NCBI GenBank assembly: GCA_031277945.1
Contig: JAITLK010000002.1
Span: 186,001-250,000 of the forward strand
Length of the DNA stretch: 64,000 nt
Origin: Microbacterium sp.
GTDB lineage: Bacteria; Actinomycetota; Actinomycetes; Actinomycetales; Microbacteriaceae
Reading direction: 5' to 3'
Shown here: piece by piece, positions 50,205 through 60,646 of the stretch
Numbering within the stretch: position 1 is the first letter of the stretch
Layout of the letters: each line of letters begins with the position of its first letter
Made by a program: the position numbers and the translations under genes
Notes under the pieces: model-generated
Database searches by the model: none
What the model was told of the DNA's origin: nothing
What the model saw: the letters and a program-made list of their open reading frames with translations, nothing else

Positions 50205-51851
50205 ATGTCTGCTCGTTCCGTCGGCCGCCGAGTGCTGGCCGCGTTGTCCCTGACCGTCGCCGCGACGATCGTTCTTGCCGGCTGTGCCGGATCCGACGCT
50301 CCCGCATCGAGCGGGACCGGCGCGGCGGACGGATCCGCCCCCTCGGGTGAGCTCTCATGGGCGATCGCCGGTGCCACGCTTTCCGAAGGGCACATGGATC
50401 CGCAGACGAGCCAGATGGACGTGACGGCCATGGTGCAGCGCGTGGTCTTCGACTCCCTGGTTTTCCAGAACGCGGATGGGTCCTTCTCGCCCTGGCTCGC
50501 CAGTGCGTGGGAGGTCTCCGAGGACGGACGTAGCTACACGTTCACGCTGCGCGACGACGTGACGTTCACGGATGGCGAGAAGTTCGACGCCGAGGCGGTG
50601 AAGGCGAACTTCGATCGCATCGTGGCCCCGGACACCGCTTCGGCGCAGGCCGCGAGCATGCTGGGCGGAGAGAACTACGCCGGCACCACCGTCATCGACG
50701 ACACCACCGTTCGCGTGGACTTCCACGAGCCGTACGCGCCGTTCCTGCAGGCCGCGAGCACGCCTCTGCTCGGCTTCTACTCGCCGCGTGTGCTCACCGA
50801 ATCCCTCGACAAGCTCAAGGCCGGTGGCCCGGACGTGACCGTCGGCACCGGGCCGTACATCCTCAGCGAGTACACCGCCGATCAGGAGATCGTCTACACC
50901 GCGAACCCGGACTACGCCTGGGGGCCGCAGGGGCAGAAGACGCCGTCCATCCAGACCCTGCGTGTGTCGCTCGTCCCCGAGCCCTCGGTGCGCACGGGAA
51001 TGGCGAACTCGGGCGAGGCTCAGCTGGTGAGCGAGCTGCCCCCCAGCTCGGTGGCGGAGCTGAACTCCGACCTGAAGGTCGACACCAAGGCGTACCCGGG
51101 GATGCCGTACTCGCTGTTCCTCAACGAGAAGTACGGAGTGTTCGCCGATCAGAAGGTCCGCCAGGCCTTCGAGCTCGGGATCGATGTCGACAGCGCCGTG
51201 GAGTCGATCTTCGACGGCCAGTTCGAGCGCGCCTGGAGCGTGCTGGGCCCCACCACACCGATGTACGACGCGGCGATCGAGGGAACGTGGGCGTTCGACC
51301 CGAAGAAGGCGGAGGCGCTCCTGGACGAGGCGGGATGGACCGGACGCGACGCGGACGGGTACCGCACGAAGGACGGCAAGCGACTCAGCGCCCGCTGGAT
51401 TGCGTGGACTCCGATCCCCGACGACCGCACCGCTCTCGGAAACGCCATTCAGTCGGATCTGAAGAAGATCGGCTTCGAGGTCGTGCGTGAGGCACTGGAG
51501 CCCGGCGCCTACAACGAGCAGTACGGTCCGAAGACCTACGACATCACCGACTGGGGCTTCTCCGGGGTGGACCCGGACTACCTGCGCTCGCACCTGGCGA
51601 CCGATGGATTCCAGAACGCCTCGCAGGTGTCGGACCCCGCGGTCGACGCCCTCGTCGCGAAGGGCGCCGAGACGGTCGACCCGACCGAGCGCGCCGCGGT
51701 CTACACCGAGCTGCAGGAATGGAACGCGCAGCACGTGGCGATCGTGCCGCTCTACGTGCCTGCCCTCATCAGCGCGAGCGCTCCGTCGGTGTCGGGACTC
51801 ACGTTCGACCTGTACGGTCGTCCGCTGTTCTACGACGCCTCGATCGACTGA
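50205..51851 (+). CDS. Peptide/nickel ABC transporter substrate-binding lipoprotein (family 5)
   Basis: A 548-residue family-5 solute-binding lipoprotein (OppA/DppA/NikA group). The signal peptide RRVLAALSLTVAATIV ends in lipobox LAGC, lipidated at Cys27, with a Ser/Ala/Gly linker. The family signature lies in AMVQRVVFDSLVFQNADGSFSPWLASAWEVSEDGRSYTFTLRDDVTFTDG, and VGTGPYILSEYTADQEIVY is a conserved inner segment. The ligand is probably an oligopeptide. First gene of a four-gene importer operon. Confidence 0.92.
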   Translation: MSARSVGRRVLAALSLTVAATIVLAGCAGSDAPASSGTGAADGSAPSGELSWAIAGATLSEGHMDPQTSQMDVTAMVQRVVFDSLVFQNADGSFSPWLASAWEVSEDGRSYTFTLRDDVTFTDGEKFDAEAVKANFDRIVAPDTASAQAASMLGGENYAGTTVIDDTTVRVDFHEPYAPFLQAASTPLLGFYSPRVLTESLDKLKAGGPDVTVGTGPYILSEYTADQEIVYTANPDYAWGPQGQKTPSIQTLRVSLVPEPSVRTGMANSGEAQLVSELPPSSVAELNSDLKVDTKAYPGMPYSLFLNEKYGVFADQKVRQAFELGIDVDSAVESIFDGQFERAWSVLGPTTPMYDAAIEGTWAFDPKKAEALLDEAGWTGRDADGYRTKDGKRLSARWIAWTPIPDDRTALGNAIQSDLKKIGFEVVREALEPGAYNEQYGPKTYDITDWGFSGVDPDYLRSHLATDGFQNASQVSDPAVDALVAKGAETVDPTERAAVYTELQEWNAQHVAIVPLYVPALISASAPSVSGLTFDLYGRPLFYDASID

Positions 51852-51852
51852 G

Positions 51853-52839
51853 TTGGTCAGGACGACCCCGCGGCGGCGGCGCAACGGAGTGATCCGTCGC
51901 GCCGCCATCGGCGTGTTCGGGGGAGTGCTCCTGCTGTGGGCTGCCGCGACGGCCTCGTTCCTGCTGATGCGCGTGATCCCGGGTGATCCGGTGGCTGTGA
52001 TGCTCGGACCGCAGGCGAACGTCTCCGAGGATGTCAAACAGCGCCTGCGCGAGCAGCTGGGGCTCGATCGTCCCGTTCTGCAGCAGTACGTCGACTACCT
52101 GGTGGGGTTGCTGCGCGGCGACTTCGGCGAGTCGTTTCAGCTCCGGTTGCCCGTCACCGAGGTGATCGGCCGCCAGCTCGGCGCCACTCTGCAGCTCACG
52201 CTCGCCGCGCTGGGAATCGCGCTCGCTCTGGTGCTGATCGTCGCGATCGTGGCGCGCACACGCCGCACGCGCGCGGTGGCAGCCACGGTGGAGCAGATCA
52301 TCCTCGGGATGCCGGTGTTCTGGATCGGATTGATCCTGCTCTCGGTCTTCGCGTTCGGGCTCGGCTGGTTCCCGGTCTCGGGGTCGCGCCCGGGATCCCT
52401 CGTGCTCCCCGCCGTCACTCTGGCCCTGCCCACCGCCGCACTGCTCGGTCAGCTGCTGCGTGACGGCCTCGAGCAGGCAGAACGGTCGGAGTTCGCCGAG
52501 ACGGTTCGCGCTCGCGGGGCGGGCGATGTCCGATTGCTCGCCCACCACACCCTTCGTCACGCGACGGTCGGGACACTGCCGATGGTGGCCTACGTCATCG
52601 GCTCGCTGCTCGGCGGTGCAGTTCTCGTGGAGACCGTGTTCGCGCGCCCCGGACTCGGTCGTGTGACGCTCGCAGCGATCACGGACAGGGACGCGCCGGT
52701 GCTCAGTGGCGTGCTGCTGCTCAGCTGCGCCGTGTTCGTCGTGGTCTCCCTGCTCTCCGATGTCGCCATCCCGCTGCTGGATCCGCGCCGGCGGGAGCGC
52801 TCAGCGCCTCGACCAGACGCAGGGGAGCTGAGCGCATGA
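51853..52839 (+). CDS. Peptide ABC transporter permease (DppB-like)
   Basis: A 328-residue permease with an N-terminal helix (AAIGVFGGVLLLWAAATASFLLMRVIPGDPV) carrying the DppB-type RxIPGDP motif. Further helices are LTLAALGIALALVLIVAIVA, PVFWIGLILLSVFAFGLGWF and VLSGVLLLSCAVFVVVSLL. The EAA loop is FAETVRARGAGDVRLLAHHTLRHA. The TTG at 51853, one base after the previous stop, is the best-placed start; GTG 51889 is an alternative. It overlaps the next permease as ATGA. Confidence 0.9.
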   Translation: MVRTTPRRRRNGVIRRAAIGVFGGVLLLWAAATASFLLMRVIPGDPVAVMLGPQANVSEDVKQRLREQLGLDRPVLQQYVDYLVGLLRGDFGESFQLRLPVTEVIGRQLGATLQLTLAALGIALALVLIVAIVARTRRTRAVAATVEQIILGMPVFWIGLILLSVFAFGLGWFPVSGSRPGSLVLPAVTLALPTAALLGQLLRDGLEQAERSEFAETVRARGAGDVRLLAHHTLRHATVGTLPMVAYVIGSLLGGAVLVETVFARPGLGRVTLAAITDRDAPVLSGVLLLSCAVFVVVSLLSDVAIPLLDPRRRERSAPRPDAGELSA

Positions 52840-53642
52840 TCCGTCGTGTGCTGCTCGCCGTCGCGGGCATCGTCCTCCTCGTCCTCGTGACCATGGCGGT
52901 CCTCCCGCAGGTCTTCACGACCGCAGACCCGCTTCTCGCCGACGTCGGCGCTCGTCTGCAGCCGCCGAGCACGGATCACCCGTTCGGGACCGATCAGAGC
53001 GGACGCGATGTGTTCGCGCGGGTCGTGCACGGTGCCAGAGCCTCATTGGGGGTCGGCGTCACCGCTGTCGTCGTGGCCCTCCTCGTCGGCACTGTGCTCG
53101 GATGGCTGATCGGGAGTGCGCCGAAGGTCGTGGATGCCCTGGTGATGCGCGTGATCGATCTCGCACTGGCGGTTCCCGAGTTCCTGGTGGCGCTCGTGGT
53201 CGTGGCGCTTCTCGGGCCCGGCGCCGGAAATGTGGCCGTTGCGGTCACGATCGCGGTGATTCCCATCTACGTTCGATACTCACGCGGGCACACCCGCGCC
53301 CTCGCCGCGGAGGAACATGTGGAAGCGGCGCGCATGCTGGGCCTTCCGGCGTTGACGGTCTCCCTGCGTCACGTGCTGCCTGCCGTCCTCCGCCGTCTCA
53401 CGGTGCTGGCGACCATCGGCATCGGGAGCACGATCCTGGCGGTGGCCGGGCTCGGCTTCCTCGGGCTCGGTGCGGGCGAGCCCGCACCGGAGTGGGGACT
53501 GATGCTCGCCGGCGGGCGCAATGTTCTCGCGCGCGCCTGGTGGGTGACGCTGTTCCCAGGGCTGGCCATCACGCTGACGGTGGTGTGTGCGAGCCTTATC
53601 GGCCGGGCACTGCGCCAACGGGTGGAAGAGGGTGTGCGATGA
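52836..53642 (+). CDS. Peptide ABC transporter permease (DppC-like)
   Basis: A 268-residue permease. The N-terminal helix VLLAVAGIVLLVLVTMAVLPQVF is followed by the DppC-type segment PSTDHPFGTDQSGRDVFARVVHGARASL. The EAA loop is EEHVEAARMLGLPALTVSLRHVLPAVL, and GLGFLGLGAGEPAPEWGLMLAGG is the conserved final periplasmic loop. It overlaps both neighbours by 4 bases. It pairs with the DppB-like protein to form the membrane channel. Confidence 0.92.
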   Translation: MIRRVLLAVAGIVLLVLVTMAVLPQVFTTADPLLADVGARLQPPSTDHPFGTDQSGRDVFARVVHGARASLGVGVTAVVVALLVGTVLGWLIGSAPKVVDALVMRVIDLALAVPEFLVALVVVALLGPGAGNVAVAVTIAVIPIYVRYSRGHTRALAAEEHVEAARMLGLPALTVSLRHVLPAVLRRLTVLATIGIGSTILAVAGLGFLGLGAGEPAPEWGLMLAGGRNVLARAWWVTLFPGLAITLTVVCASLIGRALRQRVEEGVR

Positions 53643-55225
53643 GCGGAATCCGGGTGCAGGATCTCGTCGTCGCCGACCGTGCGGCCCCGGGGCGCCGTGA
53701 ACTCGTGCGGGTGGATGAACTGCTTGTCGAACCCGGGGAGTGCATTGCGGTCGTCGGCGAATCCGGTGCGGGGAAGTCGCTCCTGCTCCGCGCGTTGCTG
53801 GGTCTCGTCCCCCGACCGCTGCGGGTGACCGCGGCACGGCTGGAGGTGGACGGAGCGGATCTGTCTCAGGCTTCCGCGCGCGAGCTGCGGCAGGTCCGTG
53901 GCGCCCGGATCGCCCTCGTGGGCCAGGACGCCCTCGTCGCGCTTGACCCGCTTCGGCGGGTCGGGGACGAGGTCGCCGAACCGTTGGCGATCCACACCGG
54001 TCTTCCTCGTCTTGCGCGACGTCAGCGTGCGGTGGAGCTGCTCGCCGACGTGGCGGTGGACCGGCCCCGCCTGCGCGTCTCGCAGTATCCGCATGAGCTC
54101 TCGGGTGGCATGCGCCAGCGCAGTCTGATCGCGTCCGCTCTGGCCGCCGACCCGCCGGTACTGGCGCTCGATGAGCCGACGACGGCCCTCGATGCCACGG
54201 TGCAGCGTCATGTCCTTGAACTCGTGCGCTCCGTGGCCGACGACGGGCGCGCGGTGATTCTGGTCAGCCATGACATCGCCGCCGTGTCCGCGATCGCGGA
54301 CCGTGTCGTGGTGATGCGGGACGGACGTGTGACCGAAAGTGGCGACACGGCCAGCGTCATCGCTGCGCCCGCTCATCCGTACACTCGCGAGCTCCTGGCG
54401 TCGGCGCGCCGACAAGTGCCGGTGCGTCGATCGATCGGCGGTCGAGAGTTGCTGAGCGCGCGCGGCCTCAGCCGTCACTACGCGCACACGACTGCGGTGC
54501 GCGATGTGTCGTTGAGCCTGCACGACGGCGAAGTCGTCGGTGTCGTCGGAGAGTCCGGGTCGGGTAAGTCCACGCTGGTGCGCATGCTGCTCGGTGCCGA
54601 GGGGCCCGACGAGGGCCGGGTAATGCTCGACGGCGAACCATGGGCGCCGCTTGCGGAGTCGTCGCGTCGGAGCAGGCGCCGTCGTATCCAGCTCGTGGCG
54701 CAGAATCCGCGCGGCGCCTTCCTCCCCACCTGGACGATCGGGCGCACCATCGGTGAGGCTCTCGCGGCTGCGGGCGTACCGCGCGTTCAGCACGCCGCCC
54801 GCACCGCCGAACTGCTGGCGCGAGTGGAGCTGGATCCGACTTTCGCCGGGCGCCGGCCGCGGACGTTGTCGGGAGGGCAGTTGCAGCGTGCAGCCATCGC
54901 ACGCGCTCTCGCGGTGGCCCCCGACATCCTGCTGCTGGATGAGCCCCTGTCAGCCCTCGACGTCTCCGTCGCCTCCCGGATCCTCGCGCTTCTGCGCCGG
55001 CTGAGGGACGAGGGAACGGCCATGATCCTCGTCTCCCATGATCTCGCCGTCGTGGGGGAGCTTGCCGATCGGATCCTCGTGATGCGGTCCGGGAGCGTCG
55101 TGGAGGAGGGCGCGGCGACGGAGATCTTCGCCGCCCCGGCGCATCCGTTCACACGGGAGCTGCTGAGCTCGCGGGCGGTGCTGCCGCCCCTCGAAGGCAC
55201 AGGTGAGGGCATCACTGGCGGGTGA
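53639..55225 (+). CDS. Peptide ABC transporter ATPase, DppD-DppF fusion
   Basis: A 528-residue protein with two complete ABC domains in one chain, replacing separate DppD and DppF. The first Walker A GESGAGKS is at 40-47 with signature [16 protein letters not shown]. The second, GESGSGKS, is at 304-311, with [17 protein letters not shown] and [13 protein letters not shown]. Both domains keep Walker B and H-loop residues, so both may hydrolyse ATP. The short [12 protein letters not shown] and [12 protein letters not shown] tails after each domain are the oligopeptide-ATPase hallmark. ATG overlaps the permease stop. Confidence 0.92.
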   Translation: MSGIRVQDLVVADRAAPGRRELVRVDELLVEPGECIAVVGESGAGKSLLLRALLGLVPRPLRVTAARLEVDGADLSQASARELRQVRGARIALVGQDALVALDPLRRVGDEVAEPLAIHTGLPRLARRQRAVELLADVAVDRPRLRVSQYPHELSGGMRQRSLIASALAADPPVLALDEPTTALDATVQRHVLELVRSVADDGRAVILVSHDIAAVSAIADRVVVMRDGRVTESGDTASVIAAPAHPYTRELLASARRQVPVRRSIGGRELLSARGLSRHYAHTTAVRDVSLSLHDGEVVGVVGESGSGKSTLVRMLLGAEGPDEGRVMLDGEPWAPLAESSRRSRRRRIQLVAQNPRGAFLPTWTIGRTIGEALAAAGVPRVQHAARTAELLARVELDPTFAGRRPRTLSGGQLQRAAIARALAVAPDILLLDEPLSALDVSVASRILALLRRLRDEGTAMILVSHDLAVVGELADRILVMRSGSVVEEGAATEIFAAPAHPFTRELLSSRAVLPPLEGTGEGITGG

Positions 55226-55331
55226 TCATCCCAGATTCGGCCGCTGCGATCGACACGAGCGCAGGCAGGAGTTCGTGGTGCTGGGCGCTACGGCGGCGCC
55301 GTTGGAGGGCGCATCCTGAGCGAGCGCGCGG

Positions 55332-55337
55332 TATGAT
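55332..55337 (+). promoter_or_regulatory. -10 element for the ileS operon
   Basis: TATGAT, with transcription expected near 55344 at the 5' end of the T-box leader. The 106 bases between the previous gene and this box show no feature. Confidence 0.6.
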
Positions 55338-55343
55338 CGGGGA

Positions 55344-55538
55344 ACGCGCACAGATCCGGCATCACCGGGGAGCATTCGGAAGAACGGGCCTCGGCCCTAC
55401 TAGAACCGAACGGGGCAGGCCCGTCACAGCCGAAGTACGAAGTGGTCCACCGCCCGCCGGGCGGAGGGCAACGCGGGGTGGTACCGCGGTCGAGAGATCG
55501 TCCCCGCAGGAGCAAATCACGAGCACCTGCGAGATGAG
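55344..55538 (+). ncRNA. Translational T-box riboswitch, isoleucine-specific
   Basis: The leader has an ultrashort Stem I of the actinobacterial ileS type: CCGG-CATCA-CCGG near 55355-55367 presents the isoleucine specifier codon ATC. The T-box proper is at 55471-55490 with core GGGTGGTACCGCGG, whose GGTG bulge would pair with the uncharged tRNA-Ile NCCA end. Arms CGCGG/CCGCG form the antisequestrator, while GCGGGG (55473-55478) can instead pair with CCCCGC (55502-55507). There is no U tract, so control is translational. Uncharged tRNA-Ile should raise ileS expression. Confidence 0.92.
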
Positions 55539-58500
55539 ATGACCTACCCACGATCCTCCTTCGGACCCGCTGCCGACCAGGCTGCGACCGTCACGCCGAG
55601 CCCGCGGTTCCCGGAGATCGAGCGCGAGATCCTCGACTTCTGGGAGAGCGACGAGACCTTCCGCGCGTCGATCGACCAGCGCGACGGTGCCGATGAGTGG
55701 GTGTTCTACGACGGCCCGCCGTTCGCGAACGGTCTGCCGCACTACGGCCACCTCCTCACCGGCTATGCCAAGGACCTCTTCCCGCGCTTCCAGACCATGC
55801 GCGGCAAGAAGGTGGACCGCGTGTTCGGATGGGACACCCACGGCCTGCCCGCCGAGCTGGAGGCGATGAAGCAGCTCGGGATCACGGAGAAGAGCGAGAT
55901 CGAGGCCATGGGCATCGACACGTTCAACGCCAAGGCGCGTGAGTCGGTCCTCACCTACACGCAGGAGTGGCGGGACTACGTCACCCGCCAGGCTCGCTGG
56001 GTCGACTTCGACCGTGGCTACAAGACGCTCGACACCTCCTACATGGAGAGCGTTCTGTGGGCCTTCAAGACGCTCTACGACAAGGGCCTCGCCTACGAGG
56101 GCTACCGGGTGCTGCCGTACTGCTGGCGCGATGAGACACCGCTTTCGGCCCACGAGCTGCGTATGGATGACGACGTCTACAAGGAGCGTCAGGACCCGTC
56201 GGTGACGGTGAGCTTCCCGCTCGTGGGCGCGAAGGCGGAGTCGCTGGGTCTCACCGGCGTACGCGCGCTCGCGTGGACGACGACGCCGTGGACGCTCCCC
56301 ACCAACCTCGCCCTCGCCGTCGGGCCGGACATCGACTACGTCGTGGTTCCCGGCGGCCCCGCGGGCGCATCGGACGTGGCGGACGACGGCGACACCGAAT
56401 CCGCCGTGGCGCACCGCTACCTCCTGGCCGCTGCCCTGCTCGCCGGCTACGCCAAGGACCTGGGCTACGCGTCAGCCGATGAGGCGCAGGCGGCGGTGGA
56501 GCGTACCGTGCGCGGTGCCGAGCTCGCCGACGTCCACTATGACCGGCTCTTCGACTACTACGCCGACGAAGAGACCTACGGCACAGGCACGGCCTGGCGA
56601 ATCCTGGTGGACGACTACGTCTCCACGGGGGACGGCACGGGAATCGTGCACCAGGCCCCCGCGTATGGTGAGGACGACAAGCGTCTTGCCGACGCCGCGG
56701 GTCTTCCCACGATCCTGTCGCTGGATGACAGCGGGCGCTTCCTCTCCGCGGTCACCGACGTCGCGGGCGAACTCTGGATGGACGCCAACCGGCCCCTGAT
56801 CCGCCTGCTCAAGGCGAGTGGCCGTCTGCTGCGCGAGGCCTCCTACCTGCACTCCTACCCGCACTGCTGGCGCTGCCGGAACCCCCTGATCTACAAGGCG
56901 GTCTCGAGCTGGTTCGTGCGCGTGACCGAGTTCAAGGACCGCATGCTTGAACTGAACCAGGAGATCACCTGGGTGCCGGAGAACGTCAAGGACGGTCAGT
57001 TCGGCAAGTGGCTCGAGGGCGCGCGCGACTGGTCGATCAGCCGCAACCGCTACTGGGGGTCGCCCATCCCGGTGTGGAAGAGCGATGACCCGGAGTACCC
57101 GCGCGTGGACGCGTACGGCTCGTTCGAGGAACTGGAGCGCGACTTCGGACGTCTGCCCCGCAATGAGAAGGGGGACCCGGACCTGCATCGTCCCTACATC
57201 GACGAGCTCACGCGGCCGAATCCCGACGACCCCACGGGGAAGTCGACGATGCGGCGCATCGAGGACGTGCTGGACGTGTGGTTCGATTCCGGTTCGATGC
57301 CCTTCGCGCAGGTGCACTATCCGTTCGAGAACCGTGAGTGGTTCGACTCGCACTCGCCGGCCGACTTCATCGTGGAGTACATCGGTCAGACGCGTGGCTG
57401 GTTCTACCTCCTGCACGTGCTCTCCACCGCACTGTTCGACCGGCCTGCGTTCACCGGCGTCTCCTGCCACGGCATCGTGCTGGGCTCGGACGGACAGAAG
57501 ATGTCGAAGTCGCTGCGCAACTACCCGGACGTGTCCGAAGTCCTGGACCGTGACGGCTCCGATGCCATGCGCTGGTTCCTGATGTCCAGCTCGGTGCTGC
57601 GCGGCGGCAACCTCGCGGTCACCGAGGAGGGCATCCGCGGCGGAGTGCGGGAGTTCCTGCTGCCGCTGTGGAACTCGTGGTACTTCTTCGCGACCTATGC
57701 GAACGCCGCGGCCCCCGGCGGCTACCAGGCGACCTGGCGCACGGACTCGGCCAATGTGCTCGATCGCTACATCCTCGCCCTGCTCGGCGACCTGATCTCG
57801 GGCGTGACAGCGGATCTCGAGGGCCTGGACTCGACGAGTGCAACCGAGAAGCTGCGCGACTTCGCCGAGGCACTGACCAACTGGTACATCCGTCGCTCCC
57901 GCGACCGGTTCTGGGTGGGCGTCACCGAGGACGAGAGTTCCCGTGAGGCGTTCGACACCCTGTACACCGTGCTCGAGGTGCTCACCCGGGTCGCTGCTCC
58001 CTTGATCCCGCTCGTCTCCGAGCGGGTCTGGCAGGGCCTCACCGGCGGACGCAGTGTTCATCTGCAAGACTTCCCGGATGCCGCCGCCTTCGCCCCGGCT
58101 GCCGACATCCGGGCGGCGATGGATGCGGTGCGGGAGATCTCGTCGACCGCCAACGCGCTGCGCAAGCAGCACGGTCTGCGGGTGCGACTGCCGCTCGCGA
58201 AGCTGACCGTCGTGGCAACCGACTCCGCTGGTCTCGCCCAGTTCGAGGGGATTCTGCGGGACGAGCTCAATGTGAAGAGCGTCGACCTCGTCGAGGCCGA
58301 GGAGGGCATCGGCGAACGCTACGGCATCAGCCGGCGCCTCGTCGTGAACGCTCGCGCTGCGGGACCGCGTATCGGCAAGCAGGTGCAACAGGCGATCGGT
58401 GCCGCGAAGAGCGGAGACTGGACGGAGACCGACGGTGTCGTGACGGCCGGAGGCATCGCCCTCCAACCGAACGAGTATGAGCTGGCGCTCGAAGTGGCGG

Positions 58501-58913
58501 GTGGTGCCGACGGCACGGCGCTCGCACTCCTGCCCGGCGGCGGCTTCGTGCTTCTCGACACCGTGACGACGCCGCAGCTGGAGGCCGAGGGCCTAGCGCG
58601 CGACGTGATCCGCGCGGTGCAGGACACCCGCCGTGCGGCGGACTTCGACGTCAGCGACCGCATTCGCCTGCAGCTTGCGTTCGCGGATGCCGGCGAGGCG
58701 GCCGCCGTGGCCAGTGCATTCGACGCCGCGGATGTTGCGGGGGAGACCCTGGCGACCAGCTTCACCGTGCTCGGGGATGGCGCTGCCGTGCTGTCGAGCG
58801 GCGAGGCTGGCACCTCGTTCGAGCACACCGTCGATGTTGTGGCGGGGACCTATGCAAACACCGCGGCCTTCACGGTCTCAGTGGCCCGCACCGGTGAGCG
58901 AGGAGAGCGCTGA
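55539..58913 (+). CDS. ileS: Isoleucyl-tRNA synthetase
   Basis: Class I synthetase that charges tRNA-Ile, 1124 residues, of the long eukaryote-like/actinobacterial type. The HIGH-like motif HYGH is at 68-71 ([12 protein letters not shown]) and KMSKS at 654-658 ([13 protein letters not shown]). The CP1 editing domain lies between ([19 protein letters not shown]). The anticodon-binding and C-terminal domains are complete. The ATG at 55539 follows a T-box leader and overlaps the stop of a two-codon AUG-AGA-UGA frame. First gene of ileS-folC-DUF4233-ndk. Confidence 0.96.
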   Translation: MTYPRSSFGPAADQAATVTPSPRFPEIEREILDFWESDETFRASIDQRDGADEWVFYDGPPFANGLPHYGHLLTGYAKDLFPRFQTMRGKKVDRVFGWDTHGLPAELEAMKQLGITEKSEIEAMGIDTFNAKARESVLTYTQEWRDYVTRQARWVDFDRGYKTLDTSYMESVLWAFKTLYDKGLAYEGYRVLPYCWRDETPLSAHELRMDDDVYKERQDPSVTVSFPLVGAKAESLGLTGVRALAWTTTPWTLPTNLALAVGPDIDYVVVPGGPAGASDVADDGDTESAVAHRYLLAAALLAGYAKDLGYASADEAQAAVERTVRGAELADVHYDRLFDYYADEETYGTGTAWRILVDDYVSTGDGTGIVHQAPAYGEDDKRLADAAGLPTILSLDDSGRFLSAVTDVAGELWMDANRPLIRLLKASGRLLREASYLHSYPHCWRCRNPLIYKAVSSWFVRVTEFKDRMLELNQEITWVPENVKDGQFGKWLEGARDWSISRNRYWGSPIPVWKSDDPEYPRVDAYGSFEELERDFGRLPRNEKGDPDLHRPYIDELTRPNPDDPTGKSTMRRIEDVLDVWFDSGSMPFAQVHYPFENREWFDSHSPADFIVEYIGQTRGWFYLLHVLSTALFDRPAFTGVSCHGIVLGSDGQKMSKSLRNYPDVSEVLDRDGSDAMRWFLMSSSVLRGGNLAVTEEGIRGGVREFLLPLWNSWYFFATYANAAAPGGYQATWRTDSANVLDRYILALLGDLISGVTADLEGLDSTSATEKLRDFAEALTNWYIRRSRDRFWVGVTEDESSREAFDTLYTVLEVLTRVAAPLIPLVSERVWQGLTGGRSVHLQDFPDAAAFAPAADIRAAMDAVREISSTANALRKQHGLRVRLPLAKLTVVATDSAGLAQFEGILRDELNVKSVDLVEAEEGIGERYGISRRLVVNARAAGPRIGKQVQQAIGAAKSGDWTETDGVVTAGGIALQPNEYELALEVAGGADGTALALLPGGGFVLLDTVTTPQLEAEGLARDVIRAVQDTRRAADFDVSDRIRLQLAFADAGEAAAVASAFDAADVAGETLATSFTVLGDGAAVLSSGEAGTSFEHTVDVVAGTYANTAAFTVSVARTGERGER

Positions 58914-60265
58914 TGGGCGATCGTGATCGGGCAGACGCCGTCTACGCCGAGCTCCTCACCCGTCAGGGGGAGCAGTGGGTGCAGCCGCGCGTGGAGCGGA
59001 CGGCCCGCGTGCTCGAGCTCCTGGACGACCCGCAGCGGACATACCGCGTGATCCACATCACCGGCACGAACGGCAAGACCTCCACCGCACGGATGATCGA
59101 GTCGCTCCTGCGCGCCCACGGCCTGCGCACCGGTTTGTTCACGAGCCCGCACCTGGTGCGCTTCACCGAGCGCATGCTGGTCGACGGCGAACCGATGTCC
59201 GATGCGGCGGTGGCGGACGCCTGGGAGGAGATCTCCCCGTTCGTCGAGATCGTCGATGCGGAGCTCGCTGCCCGGGGTGACGCCGCGCTGACCTTCTTCG
59301 AACTGCTGACGGTGCTGGCCTTCGTCGCATTCGCGGATGCCCCCATCGATGTGCTGGTGCTCGAGGTGGGCATGGGCGGCGCCTGGGACTCCACCAATAC
59401 CGCGGACGGAGATGTCGCCGTGTTCGCCCCGATCGATCTGGATCACGCGGACCGGCTGGGCGACACGATCGAGAAGATCGCCACGGTGAAGGCCGGCATC
59501 ATCAAGGATGGCGCGGCCGTGGTGTCGGCGCGCCAGAGCGCACAGGCGGAGGCGGTGCTGCGCTCCGTCGCGGCCGCGCACGGTGCGAGCATCGCCTTCG
59601 AGGGCGAGGACTTCTCTCTGGTGAGCCAGCAGCTGGCCGTCGGCGGACAGCAGGTGAGCGTGCGCGGCATCTCCGGAGCCTACGAGGACGTGTATCTGCC
59701 GCTGTACGGGGCTCACCAGGGGGAGAACGCCGCACTCGCCATTGCCGCGGTGGAATCGCTCATCGGCGGCGCTGCCCAGCCCATCGCCGACGACATCCTG
59801 GCGGAGGGACTCGCGGAGGCCACCTCTCCAGGGCGCCTGCAGCTGATCGGTATCGAACCCACGGTGCTGGTCGATGCCGGCCACAATCCCCATGGTGCGC
59901 GGGCGCTCGCTTCGGCTCTGCGCGAATCGTTCGACTTCGACGAATGGGGGCTCGTGCTCGGCGTCCTCGCGGACAAGGACGCGGCCGGAATCATCGACGC
60001 GTTGCGTGAGATGCCCGCGCACGTGTTCGTCACGGAACCGGAGTCGGAGCGCTCGCTCGATGCCGACGCGCTGGCGGACCTGGTCGAGGCCGCGGGACTG
60101 CGGGCGAGCGTTCATCCCAACCTGGATGACGCCGCCGAGTCCGCCCGTGACTGGGCGGCGGAAGCGCCGCGTCGCGCCGTGATCATCGTCGGTTCCGTGG
60201 TGCTCGCCGGGGAGGCCATCCGCCTCGCTGAGGATGAGGACTGGAAGGGGAGCACGGCCCGATGA
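58913..60265 (+). CDS. folC: Folylpolyglutamate synthase / dihydrofolate synthase
   Basis: Mur-ligase-family enzyme that adds glutamate to dihydropteroate and folates, 450 residues. The P-loop GTNGKTS is at 51-57, TGLFTSPHLVRFTERM is the folate-binding loop, LEVGMGGAWDSTN follows, and VDAGHNPHGARALASAL is in the C-terminal domain. The ATG shares one base with the ileS stop. Its placement downstream of ileS and before DUF4233 and ndk is typical in actinobacteria. Confidence 0.95.
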   Translation: MGDRDRADAVYAELLTRQGEQWVQPRVERTARVLELLDDPQRTYRVIHITGTNGKTSTARMIESLLRAHGLRTGLFTSPHLVRFTERMLVDGEPMSDAAVADAWEEISPFVEIVDAELAARGDAALTFFELLTVLAFVAFADAPIDVLVLEVGMGGAWDSTNTADGDVAVFAPIDLDHADRLGDTIEKIATVKAGIIKDGAAVVSARQSAQAEAVLRSVAAAHGASIAFEGEDFSLVSQQLAVGGQQVSVRGISGAYEDVYLPLYGAHQGENAALAIAAVESLIGGAAQPIADDILAEGLAEATSPGRLQLIGIEPTVLVDAGHNPHGARALASALRESFDFDEWGLVLGVLADKDAAGIIDALREMPAHVFVTEPESERSLDADALADLVEAAGLRASVHPNLDDAAESARDWAAEAPRRAVIIVGSVVLAGEAIRLAEDEDWKGSTAR

Positions 60266-60645
60266 GCGCCTCCTCTCGCACTCCTTCCCTGATGGCGCGT
60301 CTGGGCTCGATCGTGCTCATCTTCGAGGCCTTCGTCGCGTTCCTCGGCGGGCTGGTGGTTTACGGCCTGCGCGCCCTGCCCGAAACGATCGCGCCGTGGT
60401 GGGGAATCGTCGGAGGCGCCGTGGTGGCGCTGCTGATGATCATCGTCGCCGGTTGCACTCGATTCCGGTGGGGAATCCTCGCGGGCTGGGTGCTGCAGTT
60501 CGTCGTCCTCGCCGCCGCCTTCCTGAACCTCGCCTTCGTATTCGTCTTCCTCGTCTTCGGCGGGATGTGGGCGTATGCGATGATCACGTCGGCTCGTTTG
60601 GTCCGAAAGGGCCCGGCCGCCACCTCCACGACAGAAAGTGACTGA
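60262..60645 (+). CDS. DUF4233 membrane protein
   Basis: A 127-residue integral membrane protein of the DUF4233 family, which is regularly found after folC in actinobacteria and has no known function. Four hydrophobic helices are visible: GSIVLIFEAFVAFLGGLVVYGL, PWWGIVGGAVVALLMIIVAG, GILAGWVLQFVVLAAAFL and LAFVFVFLVFGGMWAYAMI, followed by a short polar tail. The ATG overlaps folC by 4 bases (ATGA), and ndk begins just after its stop. Confidence 0.9.
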   Translation: MSASSRTPSLMARLGSIVLIFEAFVAFLGGLVVYGLRALPETIAPWWGIVGGAVVALLMIIVAGCTRFRWGILAGWVLQFVVLAAAFLNLAFVFVFLVFGGMWAYAMITSARLVRKGPAATSTTESD

Positions 60646-60646
60646 C

